A model generated the notes under the pieces. That model was not told the DNA's origin. It saw nothing but the letters and a program-made list of their open reading frames with translations, and searched no databases. Positions 1 to 8,815 of a stretch of DNA of 40,334 bases are shown here, in pieces. The first letter of the stretch is position 1; the number at the start of each line of letters is the position of its first letter. Position numbers and translations under genes: made by a program. Source of the DNA: Corallococcus interemptor (GTDB lineage Bacteria; Myxococcota; Myxococcia; Myxococcales; Myxococcaceae); NCBI RefSeq assembly GCF_003668875.1, contig NZ_RAWM01000080.1, positions 1 to 40,334 on the forward strand, given 5' to 3'.

Positions 1-172
1 GCGGGCCACCAGCGCCACCGCCGCCCCGTCCCCGGGCGCGTCCGCCCCCCCGACCACGGCCTGGCCCTGGCTTCCAGGGGGCCCGGCGTCCACCGGCCCA
101 CAGGAGGGCAGGCAGGCGAGCGCCAGCCAGGCCCCGAGCGCAACCCCCCGGGGGGGTCGGCATCCTGTCCAT
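1..172 (-). CDS. Start of a secreted lipoprotein, maybe trypsin-like; partial, reading frame possibly broken
   Basis: The gene runs off the left edge of the window. On the minus strand an ATG at 172 (second ATG at 163) leads into a run of 7 C then 6 G at 144-156. After the run, a different frame reads a convincing lipoprotein signal (LALACLPSC, Cys about 23) followed by VVGGADAPG and VALVAR, which resembles the mature start of trypsin-fold proteases (I/VVGG). The ATG frame and the signal frame would join if the run were one base shorter. Either the assembly has a homopolymer error, or the tract is slippery, or the gene is broken. In the signal frame I see no ATG, GTG or TTG upstream. The protease assignment rests on only about 20 residues and is tentative. 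Confidence 0.35.
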   Translation of the reverse strand, partial: MDRMPTPPGGCARGLAGARLPALLWAGGRRAPWKPGPGRGRGGGRARGRGGGGAGGP

Positions 173-414
173 TGCCCGCCGGACCCGGTGGACCGTTTCG
201 CCATGGGGCGCATCATAGGCAACAGGGGGTCATGGGAATGGGGGACGCCCCGCGTTACCTTGCCCCGGGGGGACGTGAACCGGATAGAGTCCGTTGCACG
301 TCTCCCTGCCCCAAGGGGCGGAAGGCCTGCATGCCTGCCTTCTCCGCCGGAGGGGACTGACACATTGGAGGGTCCGCCACATCTTCACGGGTGGTGGGTC
401 CGCTAACCCTTTTT

Positions 415-427
415 GGAGGATGTTCAC

Positions 428-430
<3 letters not shown>
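415..430 (+). promoter_or_regulatory. Ribosome binding site and non-canonical AUC/AUU start of infC
   Basis: GGAGGA at 415-420 is a strong Shine-Dalgarno. No ATG, GTG or TTG lies at a usual distance after it. The in-frame codons at the right distance are ATC (428-430, 7 bases after the motif) and ATT (431-433). The only standard start, TTG at 413, overlaps the Shine-Dalgarno itself and would have none of its own. E. coli infC starts at AUU and uses it for autoregulation by IF3; Myxococcus dsg is reported to have a rare start too. Confidence 0.75.
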
Positions 431-1174
<744 letters not shown>

Positions 1175-1191
1175 CCGTTCGCACACGTCCC

Positions 1192-1262
1192 CGCGTCTCC
1201 CCTCGCCGGGAGACGCGCACACGGGCGGTTCCCCTTGGGAGAGAGTCCCAGGGAGACCGCCC
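1192..1262. terminator. Two-hairpin bidirectional terminator
   Basis: A perfect 10-bp stem (1192-1201 with 1208-1217, 6-base loop) is followed by a second structure in which GGGCGGT (1223-1229) pairs with ACCGCCC (1256-1262) around an inner TTGGGA/TCCCAG stem. The pair sits between the convergent infC and BNR genes. Neither has a clear U-run, as is common at this GC content. Confidence 0.65.
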
Positions 1263-1292
1263 GCGTTCGTTTCCTGGCGCTGCGTGTGCTTG

Positions 1293-2747
1293 TTACCCGG
1301 TCAGCACCCGGGTGCGTCGGCGGCGGCCCCACTCCATCAGGAGGAACGTCACGCCCACCGCGAGCGTCGCGCTGGCACCGCCGCACCCGGCGGCCATCGC
1401 CTGCTGGGAGGGCGTCGTGGCGGCGCTCACCAGCGTGCCGGGGTCCTGCGGCGGGCCGTAGGAACCGGAGCCGCCGGTGGCGGTGAACCGGGCGTCGTCA
1501 TCCTCGGTGCTGGCCGGAGCCTGCTTCGCCGCGACGGCCTGGGACTTGAGCGACGACGCGCTGGTGGAGAAGAAGGACAGCCGGTAGCTGGAGCCGGAGG
1601 ACGGCTCGATGCCGAAGAAGCACACCAGCGGCACGCCCGAGGGCAGCACGTCCGGCGCCGCCGGGTAGCCCGCGAAGCCGGACACCGACGCCAGCTCCTT
1701 GCCCGCGCCCGGCTTGCCGCTGGAGGACAGCGCGCGCACCCACAGCCGGTAGCCGCTGCCGTCGCTGCGGGGCTGGTTGTAGAAGAGGTACAGGCTGCTG
1801 CCCGAGCGCACGAGCGCCGGCTGCGTGGCCCAGTCCCCGTCCTCCAGCACCCTCACCGCGGAGCCGAAGCTGGTGCCGTTGAAGCGGCGGTACATCAGCC
1901 GTTCGGAGTTGTCCTTGTAGACCAGGTGCAGGCCGCCGTTGCCGTCCGCCACCGCGCTCATCGCGGCGCCGTGGTAGATGCCGTCGGAGAAGGCGGTGCG
2001 CGTGGAGGACCAGCTGGACACGGACGCGCTGTCATCCCGGATGCGGTAGTGCGTGGAGTCGCGCCCGTCGTGCGAGCTCCACAGCATCATCATCCGGCTG
2101 CCCAGGCTGATGAGCCGCCCGCCGCCGCGCTTGGAGATGTCGCGCGCGAGCGCGGACTGCGTGCGGAAGGTGGAGCCGCCGTCGCTGCTCACGGAGATGA
2201 CCAGCGTGTTGCTGGCGTCCTTCTCCCGGAAGAAGGCCTGCACCCAGAGCCGGCCCTTGGAGTCGCGCGCCAGCTCCGCGCGGTAGTACGCGGTGCTGGA
2301 GCTGGTGGAGTCGAACACGCGCACGGCCTTGTCCGGCAGCCAGTGGTTCTTGGACGCGCTGTAGCGCCACCACTGGAAGTACACGTCGCGTGACGTGGAG
2401 CCGCTGATGCCCGTGCTGTCCGGCGTCTCCACCGCGTAGACGAGCGCCACGTCCTTGCCCACCGCGACCAGGTCCGCCCGGTCATAGGTGGAGCCGTCGT
2501 GGATGATGCCCTCCTGCTTCCAGGTGCCGCCGCCGTTGTCGCTGCGGAACAGGCGCAGGCCGTGCCCGTCCTGTCCGCCCTGCTGCACGGCCGCGAGCAG
2601 CACGGAGCCCTCGCTGCGGGACACGCGCACGATGTGCCGGTGCGCGGGCAGTGTCAGCGCGTTCCCCCCCCGCACCGGGATGGCCGAGGGCGGCGTCGCC
2701 GCCGTCATGCCCGCAAGCAGGAGTCCTGTGAATGCTGCCCAACCCAT
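1293..2747 (-). CDS. Secreted BNR/sialidase-like beta-propeller with MYXO-CTERM-like C-terminus
   Basis: The 484-residue protein starts with a signal peptide (GWAAFTGLLLAGMTAATPP). It carries several Asp-box (BNR) motifs of the S-x-D-x-G-x-T-W/F type, for example SDNGGGTWK and SSDGGSTFR, which form blades of sialidase-like propellers. I do not see the full sialidase arginine triad with confidence, so sugar binding is as likely as hydrolysis. The C-terminus is a Cys-containing Gly/Ala segment (AAGCGGASA), a hydrophobic helix (LAVGVTFLLM) and RRRRTR, the layout of a MYXO-CTERM surface-anchoring signal. ATG at 2747 is chosen because GGAGG lies 8 bases upstream; a GTG at 2753 is too close to it. 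It is convergent with infC. Confidence 0.75.
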   Translation of the reverse strand: MGWAAFTGLLLAGMTAATPPSAIPVRGGNALTLPAHRHIVRVSRSEGSVLLAAVQQGGQDGHGLRLFRSDNGGGTWKQEGIIHDGSTYDRADLVAVGKDVALVYAVETPDSTGISGSTSRDVYFQWWRYSASKNHWLPDKAVRVFDSTSSSTAYYRAELARDSKGRLWVQAFFREKDASNTLVISVSSDGGSTFRTQSALARDISKRGGGRLISLGSRMMMLWSSHDGRDSTHYRIRDDSASVSSWSSTRTAFSDGIYHGAAMSAVADGNGGLHLVYKDNSERLMYRRFNGTSFGSAVRVLEDGDWATQPALVRSGSSLYLFYNQPRSDGSGYRLWVRALSSSGKPGAGKELASVSGFAGYPAAPDVLPSGVPLVCFFGIEPSSGSSYRLSFFSTSASSLKSQAVAAKQAPASTEDDDARFTATGGSGSYGPPQDPGTLVSAATTPSQQAMAAGCGGASATLAVGVTFLLMEWGRRRRTRVLTG

Positions 2748-2851
2748 TCCCACCCCCTCCGTTGGATACCCCGCACGGAAACTGGTGGGCAGGGAGGAGC
2801 GAGAGAAGGTGGGAAAAAGGGTTTCCGCCTGCTTGCCTGCCCTACGAAGCG

Positions 2852-4312
2852 TCAGCCTCGGGCCGCGGCCCGGCCGCCGATGTGTTCACCGGCGTCCGGA
2901 CGCAGCCGGCGGAAGAGTGGCCCGGCCAACGATGACACGAGCCCGATGGCGACGAACGGCAGGACGAAGCGGTCCGGCGTCAGGCGCACGTCACCGCCGC
3001 CGCGCGCCACGTGCAGCATCAGGCCGCCGAAGCTGATGCCCACGCTCAGCGCCATCTGCTGCGTCACCACCGCGAGGGTGGAGGCGTTGCTCACCGACTC
3101 CCTGGGGAGGTCCGCGTAGGCCACCGTGTTGGTGGCGGTGAACTGCAGCGAGCGCATGAAGCCGCTGCACACGAGCGTGGCGATGATGAACGGGATGGGC
3201 GTCCCCAGCCCGAAGAACGCGGGCACCGCCGTCAGCGCCGCGGTCAGCAGGTTGGAGGCGACGAGCGTCTGGCGGAAGCCCACGCGGCGGATGAGCGCGG
3301 GCGCCACCGGCTTGCACGCGAAGGCCCCCAGCCCCGTCCCGATGGTGACGAGCCCCGCCTCCAGCGGCCCCCAGCCCAGGGCCACCTGGAAGAGCAGCGG
3401 CAGGAGGAACGGCGTCGCCCCCAGGCCAATGCGCACCAGCGCCCCGCCCATCATGCTGGCGCGGAAGGTGTCCACCTGGAACAGGCGCAGGTCGAGCACC
3501 GGGCGCGGCGTGCGCAGCGCGTGCCGCACGTAGGCCCCCACGGCCCCCACCGCCACCAGCGTGATGCCGGCCTGCACGGGCCACGGCACCAGTCCGATGC
3601 CCAGCGTCTCCGCCGCGCCCATCAGCGCGGTGATGGCCACCACGGAGATGGCGAAGCCCTTCGAGTCGAAGGGGCCCGGGTCCGGCTGCTCCAGCGGGGG
3701 CACGAAGCGCGCCACGGCCCACATGCCCAGCAGGCCCACCGGCACGTTGATGAAGAAGATCCACGGCCAGTCCGCGACGCCCAGGATGAGGCCCGCGAGC
3801 GGCGGTCCCAGCAGCGGCCCCACCAGCGCGGGCATGGTGAACCAGCTCATCGCGGACACCAGCTTCTCGCGCGGCGCCGAGTTCACGACGATGAGCCGGC
3901 CCACGGGCACCATCAGCGCGCCGCCCAGCCCCTGCAGGGCGCGGAAGATGACCAGCTGCGCGAGCGTCCGCGAGAAGCCGCACAGCACGGAGCCCGCGAG
4001 GAACACGACCATGGCGGTCATGAAGACGCGGCGCGGACCGAAGCGGTCGGCGATCCACCCGCTCGCGGGCGCGAGCACGGCCAGGGCCAGGATGTACGAC
4101 GTCAGCGCCAGCTTGAGGTGGACCGGGTCGGTGCCGAACGCCACGGACAGCGTGGGCAGCGCGGTGGACAGCGCGGTGGAGTCCAGGAACTCCATGAACA
4201 GCGCGCTGGCCACGGCGACGGACGCCAGCCGGGAGCCTCGAGTGGAAACCGTGTTGGAGGGCCCGCCGGAGAGGGTCGTGGTGGAAACAGACACGTCCTT
4301 TTCTATGCACAT
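2852..4312 (-). CDS. MFS drug:proton antiporter, DHA2 (EmrB/QacA) type
   Basis: A 486-residue polytopic inner-membrane protein, the size of 14-helix DHA2 exporters. The first helix has LDSTALSTALPTL (motif D1 of this family), the helix 2-3 loop has GWIADRFGPRRVF (motif A), and helix 5 has the Gly/Pro-rich LVGPLLGPPLAGLI (antiporter motif C). FINVPVG is also typical of EmrB-like proteins. It is expected to export hydrophobic or drug-like compounds using the proton gradient. No membrane-fusion partner (EmrA/HlyD) or TetR-type regulator is adjacent. The start at 4312 lacks a clear ribosome binding site; a start a few codons inside is possible. Confidence 0.9.
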   Translation of the reverse strand: MCIEKDVSVSTTTLSGGPSNTVSTRGSRLASVAVASALFMEFLDSTALSTALPTLSVAFGTDPVHLKLALTSYILALAVLAPASGWIADRFGPRRVFMTAMVVFLAGSVLCGFSRTLAQLVIFRALQGLGGALMVPVGRLIVVNSAPREKLVSAMSWFTMPALVGPLLGPPLAGLILGVADWPWIFFINVPVGLLGMWAVARFVPPLEQPDPGPFDSKGFAISVVAITALMGAAETLGIGLVPWPVQAGITLVAVGAVGAYVRHALRTPRPVLDLRLFQVDTFRASMMGGALVRIGLGATPFLLPLLFQVALGWGPLEAGLVTIGTGLGAFACKPVAPALIRRVGFRQTLVASNLLTAALTAVPAFFGLGTPIPFIIATLVCSGFMRSLQFTATNTVAYADLPRESVSNASTLAVVTQQMALSVGISFGGLMLHVARGGGDVRLTPDRFVLPFVAIGLVSSLAGPLFRRLRPDAGEHIGGRAAARG

Positions 4313-4454
4313 GCCGGCCCGTGCCTGTCACGCCCGCGTGAAGGCGCGGCCCGGCACGGCAGAAGCGCCCATACTCCCAGCGCGAAGGGGCGAACGCCGC
4401 TCGTGAAGCCCACGTCTGGCGGCCCACCGGGCGGCCGGCCAGGCACGCCCACCG

Positions 4455-4958
4455 TCAGGGGTCGGCCGGTTCGTCGCGCGCGGCCTCGGCGAGGGTGCGG
4501 GCCTCCTCGCGCAGCTCGTTCAACCGGACGCGGTGGCGCTGGAGCAGCGCGTCCACCTGGTCGACGCGGGTCTTGTCTCCGCGCGCCTTCGCCTCCTGCC
4601 GCTCGCCCTCCAGCCGCGACACGTCGCGCCCCAGCAGCGTGGCGATGTGCTCCGTCTTCTCCAGCTTCCAGCGCGCCGTCTGTGGCAGCTCCTCTGGGAT
4701 GGCGTCGTTCGCTTGCGGCGGCGCGTTGGCCACCTCCGGCTCCGGCGGCACGTCTCCGGGCGAGGGCGGCACCACCGTGGCGTGACGAGGCGCGGGGTCC
4801 GGCGTGCGCACCGGCACCGCGGGGTTGGGCGACACCTGCGCGGCCGGCACCGGAGGCGTGGGGGACGCGGCCTCCCGGGCCGGCCACAGCAGCACGGCAA
4901 CGAGCGCGGCCACCAGCACGCCCGCGCTCCCCAGCATCACCCGCTCACGGTTCCGCAT
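4455..4958 (-). CDS. Membrane-anchored Pro-rich coiled-coil protein, function unknown
   Basis: 167 residues: a short basic N-terminus (MRNRERV), one hydrophobic segment (LGSAGVLVAALVAVLLW, about 9-25), a Pro/Ala-rich linker to about residue 85, then a charged helical region with heptad character (TEHIATLLGRDVSRLEGE to LNELREEARTLAEAA). The layout suggests an inner-membrane anchor with a periplasmic coiled coil. It is the last gene of a three-gene leftward operon, 12 bases after the preceding stop. I do not recognise a named family. Confidence 0.75.
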   Translation of the reverse strand: MRNRERVMLGSAGVLVAALVAVLLWPAREAASPTPPVPAAQVSPNPAVPVRTPDPAPRHATVVPPSPGDVPPEPEVANAPPQANDAIPEELPQTARWKLEKTEHIATLLGRDVSRLEGERQEAKARGDKTRVDQVDALLQRHRVRLNELREEARTLAEAARDEPADP

Positions 4959-4970
4959 CGTCCACTCCCG

Positions 4971-5345
4971 CTACAACCGAAGGCGCCAGCCGTCACCCTG
5001 GCGCTCCACCCGGAAGAGGAACGGCTCCGCGCGCTCCGTTCCTCCCTGCGACACCCGCGCCCGAACCACCACCGCGTTCGGGTCGCGGCCATCCACCTTC
5101 GCGTCCAGCACGTCCACCAGGCCCATGCCGTGCTCGCGCAGGTCCTTCACCGTCTCCTCGCACGAAGGCACGCCCTGCCCGCTCACCAGCATGGGGCCCA
5201 GCACCGCGCAGTCCCCGGACGGCAGGGCCTGGAAGAAGCGGCGCACCGCTGCCTCCCCGGCCTCCGCCTTGGAGGACGTCGTGGACGTGCAGCCCGGGGC
5301 GGACAGCCACAGCCCCACCGCGAGCGCTACCGTGCGTCGCCGCAT
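4971..5345 (-). CDS. Small lipoprotein, possibly NTF2-like/DUF4878-like
   Basis: 124 residues. The signal peptide ends in LSAPGC with Cys about 19. The mature part reads as a single small alpha/beta domain: a helix (AGEAAVRRFFQALPSGDCAVLGPML), a second helix (CEETVKDLREHGM), then strands VVVRARVSQGG, PFLFRVERQGDGWRLRL. The order helix-helix then antiparallel strands ending in W-R-L is what NTF2-like lipoproteins show, but similarity is structural guesswork. It lies 6 bases after the stop of the 5352-6245 gene, so it is surely cotranscribed with it. Confidence 0.7.
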   Translation of the reverse strand: MRRRTVALAVGLWLSAPGCTSTTSSKAEAGEAAVRRFFQALPSGDCAVLGPMLVSGQGVPSCEETVKDLREHGMGLVDVLDAKVDGRDPNAVVVRARVSQGGTERAEPFLFRVERQGDGWRLRL

Positions 5346-5351
5346 CCCTTG

Positions 5352-6245
5352 TCAGTAGCAGTTGGGCGCGAACAGCTCGTCGTCCGACGCGGACATGAAC
5401 TGATCATCGCAGTAGCCGGACGCCAGCACGTGGCCGTTGCGCACGCAGCCGTCGTGGTTGGTGGCGTCCAGCGTGTACTGGGTGTCGCCACCGCAGCCGC
5501 CGCCGCAGCGGCCGAAGCAGTTGCCCATCACCTTGGGGCGCGACCAGTGGTCCGGCTCGCCGCACACCCAGGTGCTGCCGTTCATGTAGTACTCGTCGCC
5601 GCTGCACGTCGTGTGGTCACCCAGCTGGGCGATCTGCTGGTTGCGCGCGTTGTCGAAGCCGCCCTTGTTGCAGTCGTGCTTCGCGTACGAGTACCAGTTG
5701 TAGGTACCGCCGCAGCTGCCCGTCCACTTGCCGGCGCACTTCGCGTAGCTGCACAGCATCGTGTAGCCGCGGTTCTGCTCGCCCATCACCGTGCGCTTGA
5801 GCGTGACGCTCGTGGGCTGCTGCGCCCACAGGCCCACCGCGCGGCGCAGGTACATGGCCTCCGGCGCGGCGGCGTCACCCTGCGGCAATCCCGCATTGAG
5901 CGCGCCGTAGAACGCGCTCAGCGTCTGGCGGTCCGCGTCCACCACCTGCGTGTCCTGCACGTTCGCGTCCGCGAAGCCGTCCAGCGTGGACACGCCCGAC
6001 GCCGGGTCCATCAGGCCCGTTAGCGTCATGCCGTGCATGCGCACCTCCAGGCGGTAGACGCCGGGCTCCACCTCGCGCGAGGCGAAGGACACCGTCTGCC
6101 CGTCCTGCGCCCAGGTGCCCTCGGTCAGCCCCGTGCCGGTGGTGAGTGACAGCCCCTCGGGGGACGCGGGCGGCGCTTCCGTGCCCGCTCCACCACAGCC
6201 CCACAGCAACAACGCCGCGACCGCACCACCCAGTGCCTTGCGCAT
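5352..6245 (-). CDS. Lipoprotein with Cys-rich C-terminal domain, faintly phospholipase A2-like
   Basis: 297 residues. The signal peptide ends in LLLWGC with Cys about 17. The N-terminal half (to about 150) is a beta-rich region. The second half has about ten cysteines, including CFGRCGGGCGG followed by TNHDGCVRNGH. A Gly/Cys loop followed by HD-x-C resembles the calcium loop and His-Asp pair of secreted phospholipase A2-like domains, but the match is short. The ribosome binding site GGAGGG lies about 9 bases before ATG 6245. It is first of three genes (5352, 4971, 4455), all predicted to be exported or membrane-anchored, so the operon probably serves the envelope. Confidence 0.72.
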   Translation of the reverse strand: MRKALGGAVAALLLWGCGGAGTEAPPASPEGLSLTTGTGLTEGTWAQDGQTVSFASREVEPGVYRLEVRMHGMTLTGLMDPASGVSTLDGFADANVQDTQVVDADRQTLSAFYGALNAGLPQGDAAAPEAMYLRRAVGLWAQQPTSVTLKRTVMGEQNRGYTMLCSYAKCAGKWTGSCGGTYNWYSYAKHDCNKGGFDNARNQQIAQLGDHTTCSGDEYYMNGSTWVCGEPDHWSRPKVMGNCFGRCGGGCGGDTQYTLDATNHDGCVRNGHVLASGYCDDQFMSASDDELFAPNCY

Positions 6246-6474
6246 CCGTGTTCACCCTCCGGCCAGGACCACTTCCAAGAATTCGAAGCGAGTGCGGGAT
6301 TACCGGGGGGCTGAACGGCGAACAAGGCGAGGTGCGTCAGCTGGGGCCTCCAAGCATCCGGCCTGTACCGGGGGACACCCTGCCTGTTCACGGCGGACGG
6401 GCGCGGAGGGGCGGGGATGTGGCATGACGGCCCCCGCGAAGCAGTTCGTCGTTCCCCTTGTGGAGGAAGTCCCC
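6246..6474. other. Divergent intergenic region
   Basis: These 229 bases separate the leftward lipoprotein operon from the rightward peptidase gene and must hold both promoters. I find no convincing -35/-10 pair. The stretch 6273-6289 (TTCCAAGAATTCGAAG) is AT-richer than its surroundings and partly palindromic and could be an operator, but this is weak. Confidence 0.3.
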
Positions 6475-8562
6475 TTGAGAATCCCCGCACTCACCGTGAT
6501 GGCGGCGCTCGCCGCGACGGGTTGCTCCAACGGCAGCATCACCCAGAACCCCGAGGTCCGCGCGCGGCTCGCGGCCAACGCGGCGAAGCCCCAGCTGGCG
6601 CCCATGAAGGGTTCCGAGGCGCTGGCCAGCACGCCGGACGCGTACAAGGCCCTGTGCAAGGCGGACCTGGAGCGCGCGCAGGCGCAGGTGGCGGCGCTCA
6701 AGAAGCTGGACCCCAAGACGAACGGCCTGGGCGTCCTCAAGGCGTACGACGAGGCGCAGACCGCCATCCTCAACGCGGCCAACCGCTCCAGCCTCGCGCA
6801 TGAGGTGCACCCGGACGCCGCCATGCGCGACGCGTCCCGCGAGTGCGAGCAGCAGGTGGACGCGGCCAGCGTGGCGCTGTCCCAGGACCGCGGCGTCTAC
6901 GACGCGCTGTCGCTGGTGGACCTGTCCAAGATGGACGCGGCCACGAAGCACTGGGTGGACCGCACGCTGCTGGACTTCCGCCGCGCGGGCGTGGACCGGG
7001 ACGAGGCCACGCGCGCCAAGGTGAAGTCGCTCAACGAGGAGATTTTGAAGCTGGGCCAGCAGTTCGGTCAGAACATCGCGGAGGACACGCGCAGCGTGGC
7101 CTTCACGCCCAAGGACCTGGACGGGCTGCCGGAGGACTACAAGAAGGCGCACGCGCCCGGCGCGGACGGCAAGGTGGTCATCACCAGCAACTACCCGGAC
7201 TACTTCCCGTTCATGACGTACGCGAAGAACGCGAAGGCGCGCGAGAAGCTCTGGCGCACCTACCGTCAGCGCGCGTTCCCCAAGAACCAGGCGGTGCTCG
7301 CGCAGCTCATCGAGAAGCGCAACGAGCTGGCGAAGCTGCTGGGCTACGACACCTACGCGGCCTTCACGACGGAAACGCGCATGACGCGCACGCAGCAGGC
7401 CGCGGCGGACTTCATCGACCAGCTGGCGCAGGCCACGGAAGGACGCGCGAAGAAGGAGATGGCGGACCTGCTGGCGCGCAAGAAGAAGGACGTGAAGGGC
7501 GCCACCGTGGTGGAGCCCTGGGACCAGGACTACTACGAGGACCGGCTGCGCGCGGAGAAGTTCGGGTTCGACTCGCAGGCGGTGCGGCCCTACCTGGAGT
7601 ACGCGCGGGTGAAGGACGGCGTGATGGGCATCACCTCCAGCCTGTGGGGGGTGGCCTTCCAGCCGGTGAAGGACGCGAAGACGTGGCACGCGGACGTGGA
7701 GGCGTACGACGTCGTCGACAACGGCAAGCCGCTGGGCCGCATCTACCTGGACATGCACCCGCGCGACGACAAGTACAAGCACGCGGCGCAGTTCGACCTG
7801 GTGACGGGTGAGCTGGACAAGCGGCTGCCGGAGGCCGTGCTGGTGTGCAACTTCCCGCGCCCCGGCGACCTGATGACGCACGACGAGGTGGGGACGTTCT
7901 TCCACGAGTTCGGCCACCTGATGCACACCATCTTCTCCGGCCACCAGCAGTGGACGCCCATCTCCGGCATCTCCATGGAGCGTGACTTCGTGGAGACGCC
8001 GTCCATGCTGCTGCAGCAGTGGGCGGAGCAGCCGGAGGTGCTCAAGAGCTTCGCCAAGCACCATGAGACGAACGAGCCCATCCCCGCGGAGATGGTGGAG
8101 AAGCTGCGCGCGTCGAAGGAGTTCGGCCAGGGCCTGTTCGCGCGCCGCCAGCTGTTCCTGTCCGCGGTCAGCCTCCAGTACTACTCGCGCGCGCCGGGCT
8201 TCGACACGTCCGCGGTGCTCGCGGAGCTGCAGAAGAAGCTGTCGCCCTTCCGCCACGAGTACCGCGACGGCACCCACTTCGAGCTCGCGTTCGGGCACCT
8301 GGATGGGTACTCGGCCGCGTACTACACGTACCTCTGGTCCTCCGTCATCGCGAAGGACCTGGAGTCGAAGTTCCAGGAGAACGGCTACCTGGACCGCGAC
8401 ACGGCCATGCACTACCGCAAGACGGTGCTGGAGCCCGGCGGCTCCAAGCCCGCCGCGGAGCAGGTGAAGGACTTCCTCGGCCGGCCGTACGGCTTCGAGG
8501 CCTACCGCGCGTACCTCGACGGCACCGCGAAGAACACCGGCACCGCGAAGGACGCGAAGTAG
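6475..8562 (+). CDS. M3-family zinc metallopeptidase (oligopeptidase A/Dcp-like), lipoprotein
   Basis: 695 residues from TTG 6475, close to the size of the oligopeptidase A, Dcp and thimet oligopeptidase group. The zinc motif is FHEFGHLMH (HEFGH at 477-481), and MERDFVETPSML about 25 residues later carries the third ligand Glu; both are family hallmarks. The N-terminus (LRIPALTVMAALAATGC) is a lipoprotein-like signal, so the enzyme probably trims short peptides in the periplasm or at the outer membrane rather than in the cytoplasm. TTG is chosen because GGAGG at 6462-6466 lies 8 bases upstream and the signal peptide starts there. The open frame extends further upstream, but that stretch has no signal-like content. 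Confidence 0.92.
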   Translation: MRIPALTVMAALAATGCSNGSITQNPEVRARLAANAAKPQLAPMKGSEALASTPDAYKALCKADLERAQAQVAALKKLDPKTNGLGVLKAYDEAQTAILNAANRSSLAHEVHPDAAMRDASRECEQQVDAASVALSQDRGVYDALSLVDLSKMDAATKHWVDRTLLDFRRAGVDRDEATRAKVKSLNEEILKLGQQFGQNIAEDTRSVAFTPKDLDGLPEDYKKAHAPGADGKVVITSNYPDYFPFMTYAKNAKAREKLWRTYRQRAFPKNQAVLAQLIEKRNELAKLLGYDTYAAFTTETRMTRTQQAAADFIDQLAQATEGRAKKEMADLLARKKKDVKGATVVEPWDQDYYEDRLRAEKFGFDSQAVRPYLEYARVKDGVMGITSSLWGVAFQPVKDAKTWHADVEAYDVVDNGKPLGRIYLDMHPRDDKYKHAAQFDLVTGELDKRLPEAVLVCNFPRPGDLMTHDEVGTFFHEFGHLMHTIFSGHQQWTPISGISMERDFVETPSMLLQQWAEQPEVLKSFAKHHETNEPIPAEMVEKLRASKEFGQGLFARRQLFLSAVSLQYYSRAPGFDTSAVLAELQKKLSPFRHEYRDGTHFELAFGHLDGYSAAYYTYLWSSVIAKDLESKFQENGYLDRDTAMHYRKTVLEPGGSKPAAEQVKDFLGRPYGFEAYRAYLDGTAKNTGTAKDAK

Positions 8563-8577
8563 CCGTCGCAGAATGAA

Positions 8578-8629
8578 GCGCCGCGCGCCGCCTGCCCCGT
8601 CCTCCGGGGCAGGAGTCGGCGCGCGGTGC
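8578..8629 (+). terminator. Strong hairpin after the M3 peptidase gene
   Basis: CCGCGCGCCG (8581-8590) pairs with CGGCGCGCGG (8617-8626), extended by three more pairs including one G-U. Nested inside, CCTGCCCC (8591-8598) pairs with GGGGCAGG (8606-8613) around a 7-base loop, with an AGT bulge. It begins 16 bases after the stop codon. No U-run follows. Confidence 0.75.
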
Positions 8630-8815
8630 CCTCCCGGCCCCAGGGCCCTGCCCGGTCGCGGAACTCTCCTTCCCCTTCAAGTGCCTTGCACGTGCCCATC
8701 TCCACCCCGGGGATGGAGGCGTGCGTCGGCCTGTCGTCACGCGGCGGCTGGTGAGCGTCTTGCTTTGGAGCGCGCTTCGCCGGGGCCCCTTCGCGGCCCG
8801 GAGGAGGCATGCGCG

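Noticed and set aside
1293-2747. Calling the BNR protein a true sialidase
   Set aside because: Asp boxes are present, but the catalytic Arg triad, Tyr/Glu pair and FRIP-type motif are not recognisable.
3011-5398. 795-codon plus-strand frame across the MFS exporter and next genes
   Set aside because: Low-complexity translation crossing two gene boundaries, antisense to genes with clear signals.
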